DNA of 64,000 bases from Collinsella aerofaciens (GTDB lineage Bacteria; Actinomycetota; Coriobacteriia; Coriobacteriales; Coriobacteriaceae), in the NCBI RefSeq assembly GCF_015561195.1, contig NZ_JADMSU010000003.1, forward strand, positions 61,367 through 125,366, given 5' to 3'. Below the pieces are notes generated by a model. The model did no database searches and was not told where the DNA came from. It saw nothing but the letters and a program-made list of their open reading frames with translations. Position 1 is the first letter of the stretch. Every line of letters begins with the position of its first letter. A program made the position numbers and the translations under genes. Of the stretch, positions 24,748 to 32,653 are shown in pieces.

Positions 24748-24812
24748 AAACCGTCGCAACATTCGATGAAAATCGTGCAAACGCGAAAAATCATCGGATG
24801 TTGCGACGGTTT
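24748..24812. repeat. Inverted repeat after thiD (22-bp arms)
   Basis: Arms 24748-24769 and 24791-24812 pair in 21 of 22 positions (left arm begins AAACCGTCGCAACATTCG). On the plus strand TTTGATTTTAG follows, so it may also act as a terminator for thiD. Confidence 0.7.
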
Positions 24813-24848
24813 GATTTTAGATAGCGGTCGAGCAAAGGGCTGGGGCGT

Positions 24849-25460
24849 CTAGTCGTCGGCGAGTTGAATTCCCAACAAACCCGAGAGTGCCAGCGCCTGC
24901 TCGGCATTGACCGTCAGGCCACGCAGCTCATGGTAATCGCCCGAAACAACGGGCGCCGCGAATGTACAACGCGATACATCCACGCCGGAAAGCGACGTCT
25001 TAAACACATCCATACGCGTCAGGTCACAGCCATCCAGGCGTATCTGACCCAGCTTGGCACCCTGAAGCGCTGCCTCGCTCAGACGCGTATCGCATGCTGT
25101 CATAGGGCCAATACGCCCCTCCGAAAGATTTGCGTAGCTCAAATCGCACGATCCAAACGACACGCTCGACAGGCGCGCCTTGAGCAAGTTGAGTCCCGGT
25201 GCCGAGCAGTCAACGAAGTCGCAGCGGCTGAGCCAGCAGCCTTCCATGTTGCAGCGGATAAAGCGGCAACCGCGAAACACCACGTCGCGAAACGTCGAGC
25301 CGCTCCAGTCAACGCTATCGAACTCGCAAGATCGGAACACGACGCCATCGAAGGTCGCGCCGTTCGCCACGTCGTAGGCAAGATCCAAATCCTCAAAAGC
25401 GGTATTGGAGACGAGCTCATCGCCCTCGGCAAAGAGGTCGATGAGCTCGTCCATGCCCAT
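24849..25460 (-). CDS. Pentapeptide-repeat protein
   Basis: 203 residues made largely of pentapeptide repeats of the A(D/N)LxX kind: runs such as FEDLDLAYDVANGATFDGVVFRS, CRFIRCNMEGCWLSRCDF and ANLSEGRIG, predicted to fold as a right-handed quadrilateral beta-helix. Cys is frequent at repeat positions. Such proteins often bind or mimic DNA-like surfaces, but no target is evident. No signal peptide. Start is uncertain: ATG at 25460 or 25454, neither with a good ribosome site; a longer reading crosses the palindrome at 25496-25527. Confidence 0.8.
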   Translation of the reverse strand: MGMDELIDLFAEGDELVSNTAFEDLDLAYDVANGATFDGVVFRSCEFDSVDWSGSTFRDVVFRGCRFIRCNMEGCWLSRCDFVDCSAPGLNLLKARLSSVSFGSCDLSYANLSEGRIGPMTACDTRLSEAALQGAKLGQIRLDGCDLTRMDVFKTSLSGVDVSRCTFAAPVVSGDYHELRGLTVNAEQALALSGLLGIQLADD

Positions 25461-25495
25461 ATGGCAGCCAATCCGTTCGTTTACCCGGGCAAAAC

Positions 25496-25527
25496 CACCG
25501 CAAAGGTGCCTGTCCCCTTTGCGGTGG
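25496..25527. repeat. Short palindrome CCACCGCAAAGG/CCTTTGCGGTGG
   Basis: Perfect 12-bp arms around TGCCTGTC/CCC. It lies between the SGNH hydrolase stop and the pentapeptide-repeat start. The core GGGGACAGG is of the same GGGAC style as other palindromes in the window. Confidence 0.55.
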
Positions 25528-25539
25528 CTTGGGGTCGCG

Positions 25540-26199
25540 CTACTCACCGAGCATCTCTTGGAGCTTGGCTGCCACGGCGTGACCCAGGCTCTCGTGGCTT
25601 TCGGGCATCATATGCAGATAGTCGATATCGCCCGGCTCGGCAAACTCGGCGGCATTCAAAAAGTCGCAGCCAAACTGCTCGGCCACGTGCGCATAGTACT
25701 CGCCAAAATGCTCAGATGCCTCAACGGAATGCTCGTCAAAGTCAGTCATATACACATCGGCGATCTGCGGCTTGATCTTGATAGGAGCCATCAGCAGGAT
25801 GCGCGGGCAAGGCGCAGCGTCGGTCCACGGAAACGCGCGGACGGCGCGAATCAGCGCCATGGCGCCACGGGCGATATCGGAAGCTGTCACGTTAAAGACC
25901 GTCTTGCAATCGTTAGTTCCCAGCATAATAACGATCGCATCCAGCGGCTTATGAGCCTCGAGCAGCATCGGCAGCGCGCGGATGCCGTTAAGATTGGTGT
26001 CCAGATGGCACATATCGTCACGTACCGTCGTGCGGCCGTTGAGGCCTTCTTCAATTACATGCCAGCCCTCGCCTAAGTCACGTTGGGCCACGCCGCACCA
26101 GCGCACATCCTGCGCATAGCGCACCGCGGTGCCATCGCGCATACCAGCCGGATCATAGCCATAGGTGTTGCTGTCACCAAAGCACAGAACGTTTTTCAT
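25540..26199 (-). CDS. SGNH/GDSL hydrolase
   Basis: 219-residue esterase-like protein of the SGNH superfamily. Block I is CFGDSNTYGYDP with the nucleophile Ser, block III LGTNDCK supplies Gly/Asn, and block V shows DxxH-like HMMPESHESLG with the His near the C-terminus. No signal peptide, so it is likely cytoplasmic; substrate may be an acetylated sugar or a lipid ester. Start ATG at 26199 has GGGAG 6 bases upstream. It follows the macrodomain gene's terminator in reading direction and precedes the pentapeptide-repeat gene. Confidence 0.88.
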   Translation of the reverse strand: MKNVLCFGDSNTYGYDPAGMRDGTAVRYAQDVRWCGVAQRDLGEGWHVIEEGLNGRTTVRDDMCHLDTNLNGIRALPMLLEAHKPLDAIVIMLGTNDCKTVFNVTASDIARGAMALIRAVRAFPWTDAAPCPRILLMAPIKIKPQIADVYMTDFDEHSVEASEHFGEYYAHVAEQFGCDFLNAAEFAEPGDIDYLHMMPESHESLGHAVAAKLQEMLGE

Positions 26200-26216
26200 C
26201 GTAAGCTCCCCACTCA

Positions 26217-26249
26217 ATAAAAAGCCGACGGGAGCAGCCCCCGTCGGCT
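26217..26249 (-). terminator. Intrinsic terminator of the PARG-like gene
   Basis: 10-bp stem AGCCGACGGG with its complement, followed in minus sense by TTTTTATT. Confidence 0.9.
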
Positions 26250-26274
26250 CGGTATATCGCATCACGCGCACCGT

Positions 26275-27390
26275 TTACAGGTACTTGTGCCAGTCGTCGT
26301 CATCCTCGTCATCCTCGGCAGCGGCCTGAGCCTGCTCGGCGGCACGGGCGGCTGCGGCGCGGGCGGCAACCTGGGCATAGGACTCCTCGTTGCGCTCGGG
26401 GAAGTTTGCCAACACGTGCTCGAACTTGGCGAAGTCCTCGTCCCAGCGCGTAGAGGGCACGGCAAAGAAGACCTGCTTGACCTTGAAGTCGCCCGATGCG
26501 AGCTCCTTGCGGAAGAGCTCGGCCACGGCCTCGGCATCAAAGCCGTTGTTGTCGCAGCCCCATGCGCCCAGCACGAGCTTCTCGCGACCCAACTCGTCGC
26601 AGATGGCGAGCACAAAGCGGATGCGGTCGCGCAGGGCATCCAGCAGAGCATCGTCGCTCACACGGTACTCCTGGCGGGCACGCTTGACGTTGGGCGCGGC
26701 GGCCACGATCACGTCGGCATATGCGTGCACGTGGTTGCGGTCGAAGCGCACGGCGGGCACCACCAGCGCACGATTGCGGTACAGCTCGCAGTTGATGTTG
26801 CGGCGACGGTTCTCACCGTACCACTTGCGCTGCTTGTCGAGCACGTTGTACAGGTACGAATCGGCGCAGAGCGTCGCCTCCTGGCCCAGGTAGCCCTGGA
26901 TATAGCCGCCGCCCGGATTGGTAAACGAGGCAAAGGCGAGCACGGCCATGTCGCAGAACTGCGCATAGCCACGACCGTTGTCCAAGATGGCCTGCGTGGC
27001 GGAGGCATCGAGCACGGTGACCTCGGGCAGAACCGGAGCGGGCTCCTCAGCAGGCGCGGACTCAGCTTCGGCGATTTCCTCGGCAGGCTCCTCGACGGGC
27101 TCGGGCGCTGCCTCGACCTCGGCAGTCTCCGCGTTCTCGACGTCCTCGGCGACCTGCTCTTCGGGGGCCACAGTAGTCTGAACCTTGGCCTTCATCGCCG
27201 CGACAAAGCCGGTGGGCATGCCGTCAAACTCGCGAACACCAGCAAGCGAACGCTCGATATCCCTGGCGCACGCTTCGGACACAGTCATCACATGGCGCTC
27301 GGCGGCCTTGGCACGGGCCTCGCGCTTGGGATTGGGCTGACCCGCTCGGTTGGACCTGCGGTTACGGTTCCTGTTGTCGACGTCTGCCAT
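26275..27390 (-). CDS. PARG-like macrodomain protein (TIGR02452/DUF2263 type)
   Basis: 371 residues. The N-terminus (1-76) is Arg/Asn-rich and matches the short helical lead of TIGR02452 proteins; residues about 77-120 are a Pro/Glu/Ala-rich linker; the rest is the poly(ADP-ribose) glycohydrolase-like macrodomain with FASFTNPGGGYIQGYLGQEA, NRNHVHAYADVIV and LVLGAWGCDNNGFD. In bacterial PARGs the loop reads GGG-N6-8-QEE, the second Glu being catalytic; here it is QEA, confirmed from the DNA. The protein may bind ADP-ribose without cutting, or use another residue. The C-terminus is Ala/Gln-rich then acidic. Start ATG has GAAAGG 9 bases upstream. Confidence 0.82.
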   Translation of the reverse strand: MADVDNRNRNRRSNRAGQPNPKREARAKAAERHVMTVSEACARDIERSLAGVREFDGMPTGFVAAMKAKVQTTVAPEEQVAEDVENAETAEVEAAPEPVEEPAEEIAEAESAPAEEPAPVLPEVTVLDASATQAILDNGRGYAQFCDMAVLAFASFTNPGGGYIQGYLGQEATLCADSYLYNVLDKQRKWYGENRRRNINCELYRNRALVVPAVRFDRNHVHAYADVIVAAAPNVKRARQEYRVSDDALLDALRDRIRFVLAICDELGREKLVLGAWGCDNNGFDAEAVAELFRKELASGDFKVKQVFFAVPSTRWDEDFAKFEHVLANFPERNEESYAQVAARAAAARAAEQAQAAAEDDEDDDDWHKYL

Positions 27391-27456
27391 AAGTGGTCAC
27401 CTTTCCTGTCGCTGCCGCCATCGGCTTTTTCTCATCCATGATACCCCGCCGCGTAC

Positions 27457-27483
27457 AAAAAAGACGGCCCCGCAGGACCGCCT
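27457..27483 (-). terminator. Terminator of the BI-1 gene
   Basis: Minus-sense GGCGGTCC pairs with GGGGCCGTC (two G-T pairs), followed by TTTTTTG, 49 bases after the BI-1 stop. Confidence 0.75.
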
Positions 27484-27531
27484 TTCACATCGTTTTACCG
27501 CGTCCGACAAGAAACGCTGCAATCCTCCGCG

Positions 27532-28227
27532 CTAGTCGCGACGACCGAGGATGTTCAGGATGCGCAGGAACACGTTGATAATGTCCACGAACAGATTGGA
27601 CGCCATGAGCACCGCATTGGGCAGCGTAGGCGGCACCGTCGTGGCCACATAGGTGTCGTAGCCAATAAAGCCGGCAAACACCACAATCACGATCAGGTCG
27701 GTGATGGTCTGCGAAACGCCCATAAACATCAGCACGATCTCAACCAAAATGGTGGCAAGCAGAATACCAAAGCCGATGCCATATACGCGCTGGAAAAACT
27801 TGGGGAAGGTCACGCCCAGCGCACCAAAGACAAAGGTGATGGCGGCCGTGGCGATAAAGGCGGTGTTAATGGTAGGCAGGTCGTAGTTGGCAAGGCCAAA
27901 CGACGCGGTCAGGCCAAAGGTACTCGCAAAGATTACGTAGCCCACAAGGGACAGACCCATGGACTGCTTGCCCGCAGCAGCCGACATCATGACCATGCCG
28001 ACGATGGTTAAAATAAACGAGCCAAAGACCAGCGGTAGGGCGGCGCCGCTCATCATCATGCGCGCAAACGACATAGTGCTCGTAAAGTAGGCGCCAGCGC
28101 CCATGGCGCAAAAGCCCAAGAAGATGAGGGCGGACATGGCGAGATTGTACGCGCGCGGCGACATCTCCTTGGCGCGGCTTGCGCCGGTCTCGATGGGGCC
28201 ATTCTGATAGCCCTGGATATCGTTCAT
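27532..28227 (-). CDS. Bax inhibitor-1/YccA family membrane protein
   Basis: 231-residue protein with seven predicted membrane helices, first at about 28-46. Family features are the N-terminal AYNLAMSALIFLGFCAMGAGAY and the C-terminal pair VFAGFIGYDTYV and LFVDIINVFLRIL, including the Asp residues that in the B. subtilis homologue control a pH-gated calcium leak. Role in bacteria is not settled (membrane-protein quality control with FtsH in E. coli YccA). Start ATG at 28227 has AAAGGA 6 bases upstream. Monocistronic. Confidence 0.9.
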   Translation of the reverse strand: MNDIQGYQNGPIETGASRAKEMSPRAYNLAMSALIFLGFCAMGAGAYFTSTMSFARMMMSGAALPLVFGSFILTIVGMVMMSAAAGKQSMGLSLVGYVIFASTFGLTASFGLANYDLPTINTAFIATAAITFVFGALGVTFPKFFQRVYGIGFGILLATILVEIVLMFMGVSQTITDLIVIVVFAGFIGYDTYVATTVPPTLPNAVLMASNLFVDIINVFLRILNILGRRD

Positions 28228-28306
28228 ACTTCGTCCTTTCAAAAAGCGCCACGACAGCGCCGTAGGTGACAAGATCCCTGCCATTGTACCCGAATGCCGT
28301 GCGCTC

Positions 28307-28645
28307 TTACCTGCGGCGCTCGCCCTCAAGCGTGCGGTCAAACGCCCATACCCACCAACGCATCACATGCGTCTGCGAGCCATCCGCCCGCTCACGCGTT
28401 TGGTCCTCCAGATACAACTCGGTCGCATGCCCGCCAAAACGTACCTTATAGGTTGCCGTACGAATGCCGTGAACCGTCAGGCCAAAACCGGTGGTCGAGA
28501 TAATTTCGTCGATCGTAAAGCAACGGCCGTCGACCCAGCAGACGGTGACCGGCACGACTTGTCCGCCCGCAAGGATGCGGGTCACGACGTCCACATACTG
28601 CTTGTGCACGCGCCGAGTTTTGCCGTCTGTCTGTCGATATTCCAT
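28307..28645 (-). CDS. Small hypothetical protein
   Basis: 112 residues, mostly beta-strand-like: VVPVTVCWVDGRCFTIDEI, a central YKVRFGGHATELYLEDQT and the tail VMRWWVWAFD. It resembles small actinobacterial DUF proteins with a WxDGRxxxIDEI core, but I cannot name it with certainty. No signal peptide or membrane helix. The ribosome site AGGAGG ends only one base before the ATG at 28645, an unusual spacing; an ATG seven codons upstream lies close to a TACAAT box and could start a nearly leaderless message. Divergent from the phosphate permease gene. Confidence 0.6.
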   Translation of the reverse strand: MEYRQTDGKTRRVHKQYVDVVTRILAGGQVVPVTVCWVDGRCFTIDEIISTTGFGLTVHGIRTATYKVRFGGHATELYLEDQTRERADGSQTHVMRWWVWAFDRTLEGERRR

Positions 28646-28895
28646 GCCTCCTATTATCGAACGCATGTTTGCATATTGTAAAGCGAACAGACTGTGGTTT
28701 TGGGGTGTTGGGGCGCGCGCACGTGTCCTCATGGTGTGTTAGCAAAAAGAACACCCGCGGTCAACAGGGCTAATATTCATTTTTAGTGCCAAAAAATTCA
28801 CTGCTCCCATCAGAACTCGGTAAAGAAACCCGCAGGAGGTGATACGATTTATCATGTTTCTGTAACGTGCCTGCAAACTTCGAGAAAGCCCATAT

Positions 28896-29945
28896 ATGGA
28901 CGTAACGTTCTCAACCTTCCTCGGCCAACTTGTGTCGAACCCAGTCCTTGCCGTCACCGTGATCCTCGCGCTCGGCGCCATCTTCGTCAATGGATGGACC
29001 GACGCACCCAACGCCATCGCGACCTGCGTCACTACGCGTTGCATGCCCGCCCGCGCCGCTATTCTCATGAGTGCCGCATTCAACTTCCTTGGCGTGCTCA
29101 TCATGACGCACTTTAACGCGAGCGTCGCCAACACCATCTCCCATATTGTCGACTTTGGCGGAAACAGCACCATGGCGCTCGCGTGCCTGTGCGCGGCGCT
29201 GTTCTCCATCGTCGTCTACGGCGCCACAGCGTCGCGTTTTGGCATCCCCACCTCGCAAAGCCACAGCCTTATCGCCGGCCTGACCGGTGCCGCCATCGCC
29301 CTCGGCGGTGCGAGCAGCGTCAACGTCCACGAGTGGATGAAGGTCATCTACGGCCTGGCGCTCTCCATCGGCCTGGGCTTTGTCATGGGCTGGGTCCTGT
29401 GCAAGCTCGTCTCGATTCTTTTCGCCGCCGCCAACAGGCGACGTGCCAATGTCTTCTTTAAATACGCCCAGATCGCGAGCGCTGCGGCCATGAGCTTTAT
29501 GCACGGCGCGCAGGATGGACAGAAGTTCATCGGCGTGCTCTTTTTAGGCGTGGCCTTTGCCAGCGGCCAGACGAGCGTCGGCGATGCCGGCATCCCCATC
29601 TGGATTATGCTGCTGTGCTCGGCCACCATGGGCATCGGCACCAGCGTGGGCGGCGAGCGCATCATCAAGTCCGTTGGCCAGAGCATGGTCAAGCTCGAAA
29701 AGTACCAGGGCTTCTCCGCCGACCTCGCGGGCGCCGCAAACCTGCTGCTTGCCACCCTTACCGGCATCCCCGTGTCCTCCACGCACATCAAGACCTGCGC
29801 CATTATGGGTGTCGGTGCCGTCAAGCGCCTTTCGGCCATCAACTTCGGCGTAGTCAAGGACATGATGTTCACCTGGTTCTTCACCTTCCCCGCCTGCGGA
29901 CTCATCAGCTTTGTCATGGCCAAGCTGTTCATGATGTTCCTCTAG
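28896..29945 (+). CDS. Pit-family inorganic phosphate permease
   Basis: 349-residue polytopic transporter of the PiT family, importing metal-phosphate with protons or sodium. Both copies of the family signature are visible: NGWTDAPNAIATCV (about 32-45) and, after an inner loop, SFMHGAQDGQKFIGV; PTSQSHSLIAG and PVSSTHIKTCAIMGVG are the paired re-entrant loops. About 10 membrane segments. Start ATG at 28896 has GAGAAAG 7 bases upstream. The DUF47 gene follows 66 bases later, the standard pit accessory pair. A high-affinity Pst system also lies in this window. Confidence 0.93.
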   Translation: MDVTFSTFLGQLVSNPVLAVTVILALGAIFVNGWTDAPNAIATCVTTRCMPARAAILMSAAFNFLGVLIMTHFNASVANTISHIVDFGGNSTMALACLCAALFSIVVYGATASRFGIPTSQSHSLIAGLTGAAIALGGASSVNVHEWMKVIYGLALSIGLGFVMGWVLCKLVSILFAAANRRRANVFFKYAQIASAAAMSFMHGAQDGQKFIGVLFLGVAFASGQTSVGDAGIPIWIMLLCSATMGIGTSVGGERIIKSVGQSMVKLEKYQGFSADLAGAANLLLATLTGIPVSSTHIKTCAIMGVGAVKRLSAINFGVVKDMMFTWFFTFPACGLISFVMAKLFMMFL

Positions 29946-30011
29946 TCAAACCGAACGTCCATCCGGACCGCATTACCTCGCCCACCCGTCTTCGCCTCGA
30001 AAGGACCACTC

Positions 30012-30635
30012 ATGGCAAAGAAACCCGATTCGTTCTACTTTGACAACTACGTCGCCTGCGCCGACCTCGCCGTCCAGGCCGCAGAGCTGCTCACCAAGAT
30101 TTTTGAGAACTTTGACCCCGCGCAGATCCACGATATGCTCGATAAGATGCATGCGATTGAGCACGCGGCGGACAAGAAGCACCATGAGCTTGAGGACGCC
30201 CTGCTCACCGCCTTTATCACCCCGCTTGAGCGTGAGGACCTGGACCTGATGAGCTGCTCGCTCGACACCGTGCTCGATCGTATCGAGGGCGTCGTGCAGC
30301 GCGTCTACTTCACCAACATCCAGAGCATCCACCCCGATGCCATCGTCATCGCTCACAAGGTGACCGACGCCTGCCGCGCCATGAAGGACCTGATGGTCGA
30401 GCTGCCCAACTACCGCAAGTCCAAGACCCTGCGCGAGCTGGTCATCCAGATCAACACCATCGAGTCCGAGGCCGACGAGCTCTACATCAACGCCATGCGC
30501 AACCTGCACGTTAACGGCAAGGACCCGCTCGAGGTCATCGCTTGGCGTGACGTGTACGCCTTCCTGGAGTACTGCGCTGACTGCTGTGAGAATGTGGCCG
30601 ATGTCGTGGATTCGATTGTCATGAAGAACAGTTAA
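30012..30635 (+). CDS. DUF47 PhoU-like Pit accessory protein
   Basis: 207-residue all-helical protein of the DUF47/TIGR00153 family, a PhoU relative that accompanies Pit transporters. Seen: the repeated helical pairs with DKMHAIEHAADKKHHEL and NTIESEADELYINAM, where Glu/Asp clusters bind metal in PhoU-type folds. Start ATG at 30012 has AAAGGA 6 bases upstream. Same strand as the permease and only 66 bases apart, so one operon. It likely limits or gates the permease; direct evidence exists only for relatives. Confidence 0.92.
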   Translation: MAKKPDSFYFDNYVACADLAVQAAELLTKIFENFDPAQIHDMLDKMHAIEHAADKKHHELEDALLTAFITPLEREDLDLMSCSLDTVLDRIEGVVQRVYFTNIQSIHPDAIVIAHKVTDACRAMKDLMVELPNYRKSKTLRELVIQINTIESEADELYINAMRNLHVNGKDPLEVIAWRDVYAFLEYCADCCENVADVVDSIVMKNS

Positions 30636-30655
30636 TTGGGGGCACCCGTCCCACC

Positions 30656-30739
30656 GGCGAAGGCCCGGCACCTATTTGCTTTCTCACTCCGGCTGCATGG
30701 CAGAGTCGTTCGAAAGTAAATAGGTGTCGGGCCTTCGCC
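30656..30739. repeat. Inverted repeat after the pit operon (22-bp arms)
   Basis: Arms 30656-30677 and 30718-30739 pair in 21 of 22 positions (left arm begins GGCGAAGGCCCGGCACC). No T run follows. From about 30760 to 30915 the intergenic DNA is unusually rich in G and T on the plus strand and no gene is supported there. Confidence 0.7.
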
Positions 30740-30918
30740 TTAGGTACCACCATTGGGAACCTTGACTGATAGTTATGGTGCAATGGGGGTTTGGCTGAAG
30801 GGACCTTTGGTATCCGTTCGGACACTTTGGCCCTTGATGAGCGTTTGGCTGATTGCTGTTTTGGGTACTGTTTGGGTTACTTTGGGTTTGTTTGATTTTT
30901 AATTGTTGGAGGGCTTGT

Positions 30919-31449
30919 ATGTCTTATTTGGATCTGACTCGGTCTCGGTATTCTTGTCGCGAGTTTGAGGATCGTTCTGTTGAGCAGGCTGTGGTGGATG
31001 CCATTGTTGAGGCGGGGCGGATTGCTCCTTCTGCTTGTAATAATCATCCAACCCGTGTGATGGTGCTGGATACACCTGAGCTGTTGGAGAAGGCTGCTGC
31101 TTGTCAGCCTCGGTTTGCTCGTGATGGGTCTATCTTTGGGGCTCCGCTTGTCTTCCTTATTTGCAGCGTTACCGATGATGCTTGGGTGCGCCCGTATGAC
31201 CAGATGAATTCCAGTGAAATCGATACGTCCATCGTGTGCGACCAGATGATGATGGAGGCCACCGAGCAGGGCCTGGGAACGTGCTGGGTATGCCATTTTA
31301 AGCCTGAGGTGGCACAGGAGCAGTTCAATCTGCCCAAGGGCGTCTATCCCTATCACATGCTCGTCTGTGGCTATCCCGCCGACCACATCGCCGATCCCGA
31401 GCATCGCGAGGCCCGCACCATTCCCCTCTCCAACTTCCTCCTCAAGTAG
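30919..31449 (+). CDS. Nitroreductase-family flavoprotein
   Basis: 176-residue FMN-dependent oxidoreductase fold: LTRSRYSCREFEDR with the phosphate-binding Arg-Ser at the N-terminus, APSACNNHPTRV, the middle SSEIDTSIVCDQMMMEATEQGLGTCW region, and LVCGYPAD. Dimeric enzymes of this family reduce nitro groups or quinones with NAD(P)H; natural substrate unknown. Start ATG at 30919 has TTGGAGGG 5 bases upstream. Codon use is odd: the first half uses T-ending codons (TCT, GAT, GTT, GCT, CGG), the second half returns to C/G-ending codons like the neighbours. Confidence 0.88.
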   Translation: MSYLDLTRSRYSCREFEDRSVEQAVVDAIVEAGRIAPSACNNHPTRVMVLDTPELLEKAAACQPRFARDGSIFGAPLVFLICSVTDDAWVRPYDQMNSSEIDTSIVCDQMMMEATEQGLGTCWVCHFKPEVAQEQFNLPKGVYPYHMLVCGYPADHIADPEHREARTIPLSNFLLK

Positions 31450-31492
31450 TTTTTAGACATACCTTAAAATCTACCTTTTACCACGCGCCCTT

Positions 31493-31537
31493 CGCCGAGT
31501 TCTGTCCTATCGCATGCAGAGCTCGGCGTTTTGTTTC
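31493..31537 (+). terminator. Intrinsic terminator of the nitroreductase gene
   Basis: CGCCGAG and TCTG pair with CAGA and CTCGGCG (one bulge), then TTTTGTTT. Confidence 0.8.
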
Positions 31538-31556
31538 CCAACCCGTATACAGCCAC

Positions 31557-31584
31557 AAAAAAGGAGCCCGCAGGTGCGAGCTCC
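31557..31584 (-). terminator. Intrinsic terminator of divIVA
   Basis: Minus-sense GGAGCTCGC pairs with GCGGGCTCC (one mismatch), then TTTTTTG; it closes the yggS-sepF-yggT-divIVA unit. Confidence 0.85.
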
Positions 31585-31614
31585 TCTTAAGGACACTAGA
31601 TTGTAGCTCTGATG

Positions 31615-32289
31615 CTAGTCCAGGTCGTCGGCGGCAAAGTTGTCGATCGGGGCGAAGGGATCGGCCACGGGGACAACCGGGTCAGCGACGGGCAGCGGCT
31701 CGGCGGGAACAGTCACCGCAGGAGAAGCGGCAGAACCGACCGGCGTGGAGGCCATGAGGTCGGCAGGGAAGGAGTTCTGGGCATCGTCCATAAAGTGCTG
31801 GATGAGCTTGAGGTACTCGGCCTTGAACTCCTCGCGGGAGGCCTTCAGACGATCGATTTCCTCGAGCTCGGCCTGCTTCTCGGTCAGAGCCTGGCGGATA
31901 ACCTCGCGGGCCTTAGCGTCAGCCTCGTTGCGGATACGCTCAGCGTTCTCGTTGGCATCGTTGACGATGGTCTCAGCGGTCTGCTGGGCAGCGATCAGGG
32001 CAGCGGAAATCTGGCGTTCCTGAGCGGAGAAGTCAGGGGCGGGAGCAGCCACGGGGGCGGCAGGAACGGCCTGGGCGGTGGCATCCTGAGCCTGGGCAAG
32101 CTGAGCCTGTGCATCGGCAAGCTGCTGCTCGGTTGCAGTCAGACGACCCTTAAGGTCGACGATCTTAGCGAGCATAGCGTCAACCTCGGAGGACAGCGTC
32201 TCCAAGAAGACGTCGACCTCAGCAGGATCGTAGCCACGCTTGGCCTCAGAGAAAGTCTGAGCCTGGATGTCTGCAGGGGTAATAGCCAT
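31615..32289 (-). CDS. divIVA: DivIVA-domain cell-division/polarity protein
   Basis: 224 residues. The N-terminal DivIVA domain (1-60) has ITPADIQAQTFSEAKRGYDPAEVDVFLE, the membrane-curvature sensing lead; a long coiled coil follows (about 85-160), interrupted by a Pro/Ala-rich linker at 72-86; the tail (170-224) is Ala/Pro/Asp-rich. It should mark negatively curved membrane at poles and septa. Start ATG at 32289 has GGAGA 6 bases upstream. It is the last gene of the yggS-sepF-yggT-divIVA unit, a Gram-positive division neighbourhood normally placed after ftsZ; here it lies 6 kb beyond it. Confidence 0.9.
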   Translation of the reverse strand: MAITPADIQAQTFSEAKRGYDPAEVDVFLETLSSEVDAMLAKIVDLKGRLTATEQQLADAQAQLAQAQDATAQAVPAAPVAAPAPDFSAQERQISAALIAAQQTAETIVNDANENAERIRNEADAKAREVIRQALTEKQAELEEIDRLKASREEFKAEYLKLIQHFMDDAQNSFPADLMASTPVGSAASPAVTVPAEPLPVADPVVPVADPFAPIDNFAADDLD

Positions 32290-32350
32290 AACAAGTCTCC
32301 TTTTTCATCGCCTCGGCGCTACACGCCCGACGTAAGTTACTAAGTCAGTT

Positions 32351-32632
32351 CTACACGAGTATACCTATAAGAAGCTGCAGAACCAGCCTCTGCACCAACT
32401 GCAACGCAATAATCGCAACGACCGGCGAAAAATCGATACCGCCCATCGGCGGGATGAAACGACGGAACAGGTTGAGCCACGGACCGCACACGCTATCAAG
32501 CACCGCGGCAATATCCTGAAGCAAACCACCCTGCTTCATGGGAATCCACGTCATAAAGCAGTAGACGACAATGAGCGTGGAATAGAAGTTGAACAGCGTG
32601 TTGACCAGCTGGACGATAGTGTAGATGTTGAT
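32351..32632 (-). CDS. YggT family membrane protein with non-canonical start
   Basis: Reading from the ATC codon at 32632 gives 93 residues with two membrane helices, typical of YggT: INIYTIVQLVNTLFNFYSTL as helix 1, then the conserved GPWLNLFRRFIPPMGGIDFSP loop and helix 2 to the end. The upstream in-frame stop is that of sepF, and the only well-spaced codon behind the ribosome site GAGGAG (32639-32644) is ATC (6 bases). There is no ATG, GTG or TTG until Met at residue 27, which would remove helix 1. Role: osmotic/division-associated, not settled. Third gene of the sepF unit. Confidence 0.75.
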   Translation of the reverse strand: MNIYTIVQLVNTLFNFYSTLIVVYCFMTWIPMKQGGLLQDIAAVLDSVCGPWLNLFRRFIPPMGGIDFSPVVAIIALQLVQRLVLQLLIGILV

Positions 32633-32653
32633 GGGAATCTCCTCGTCTTGTCT

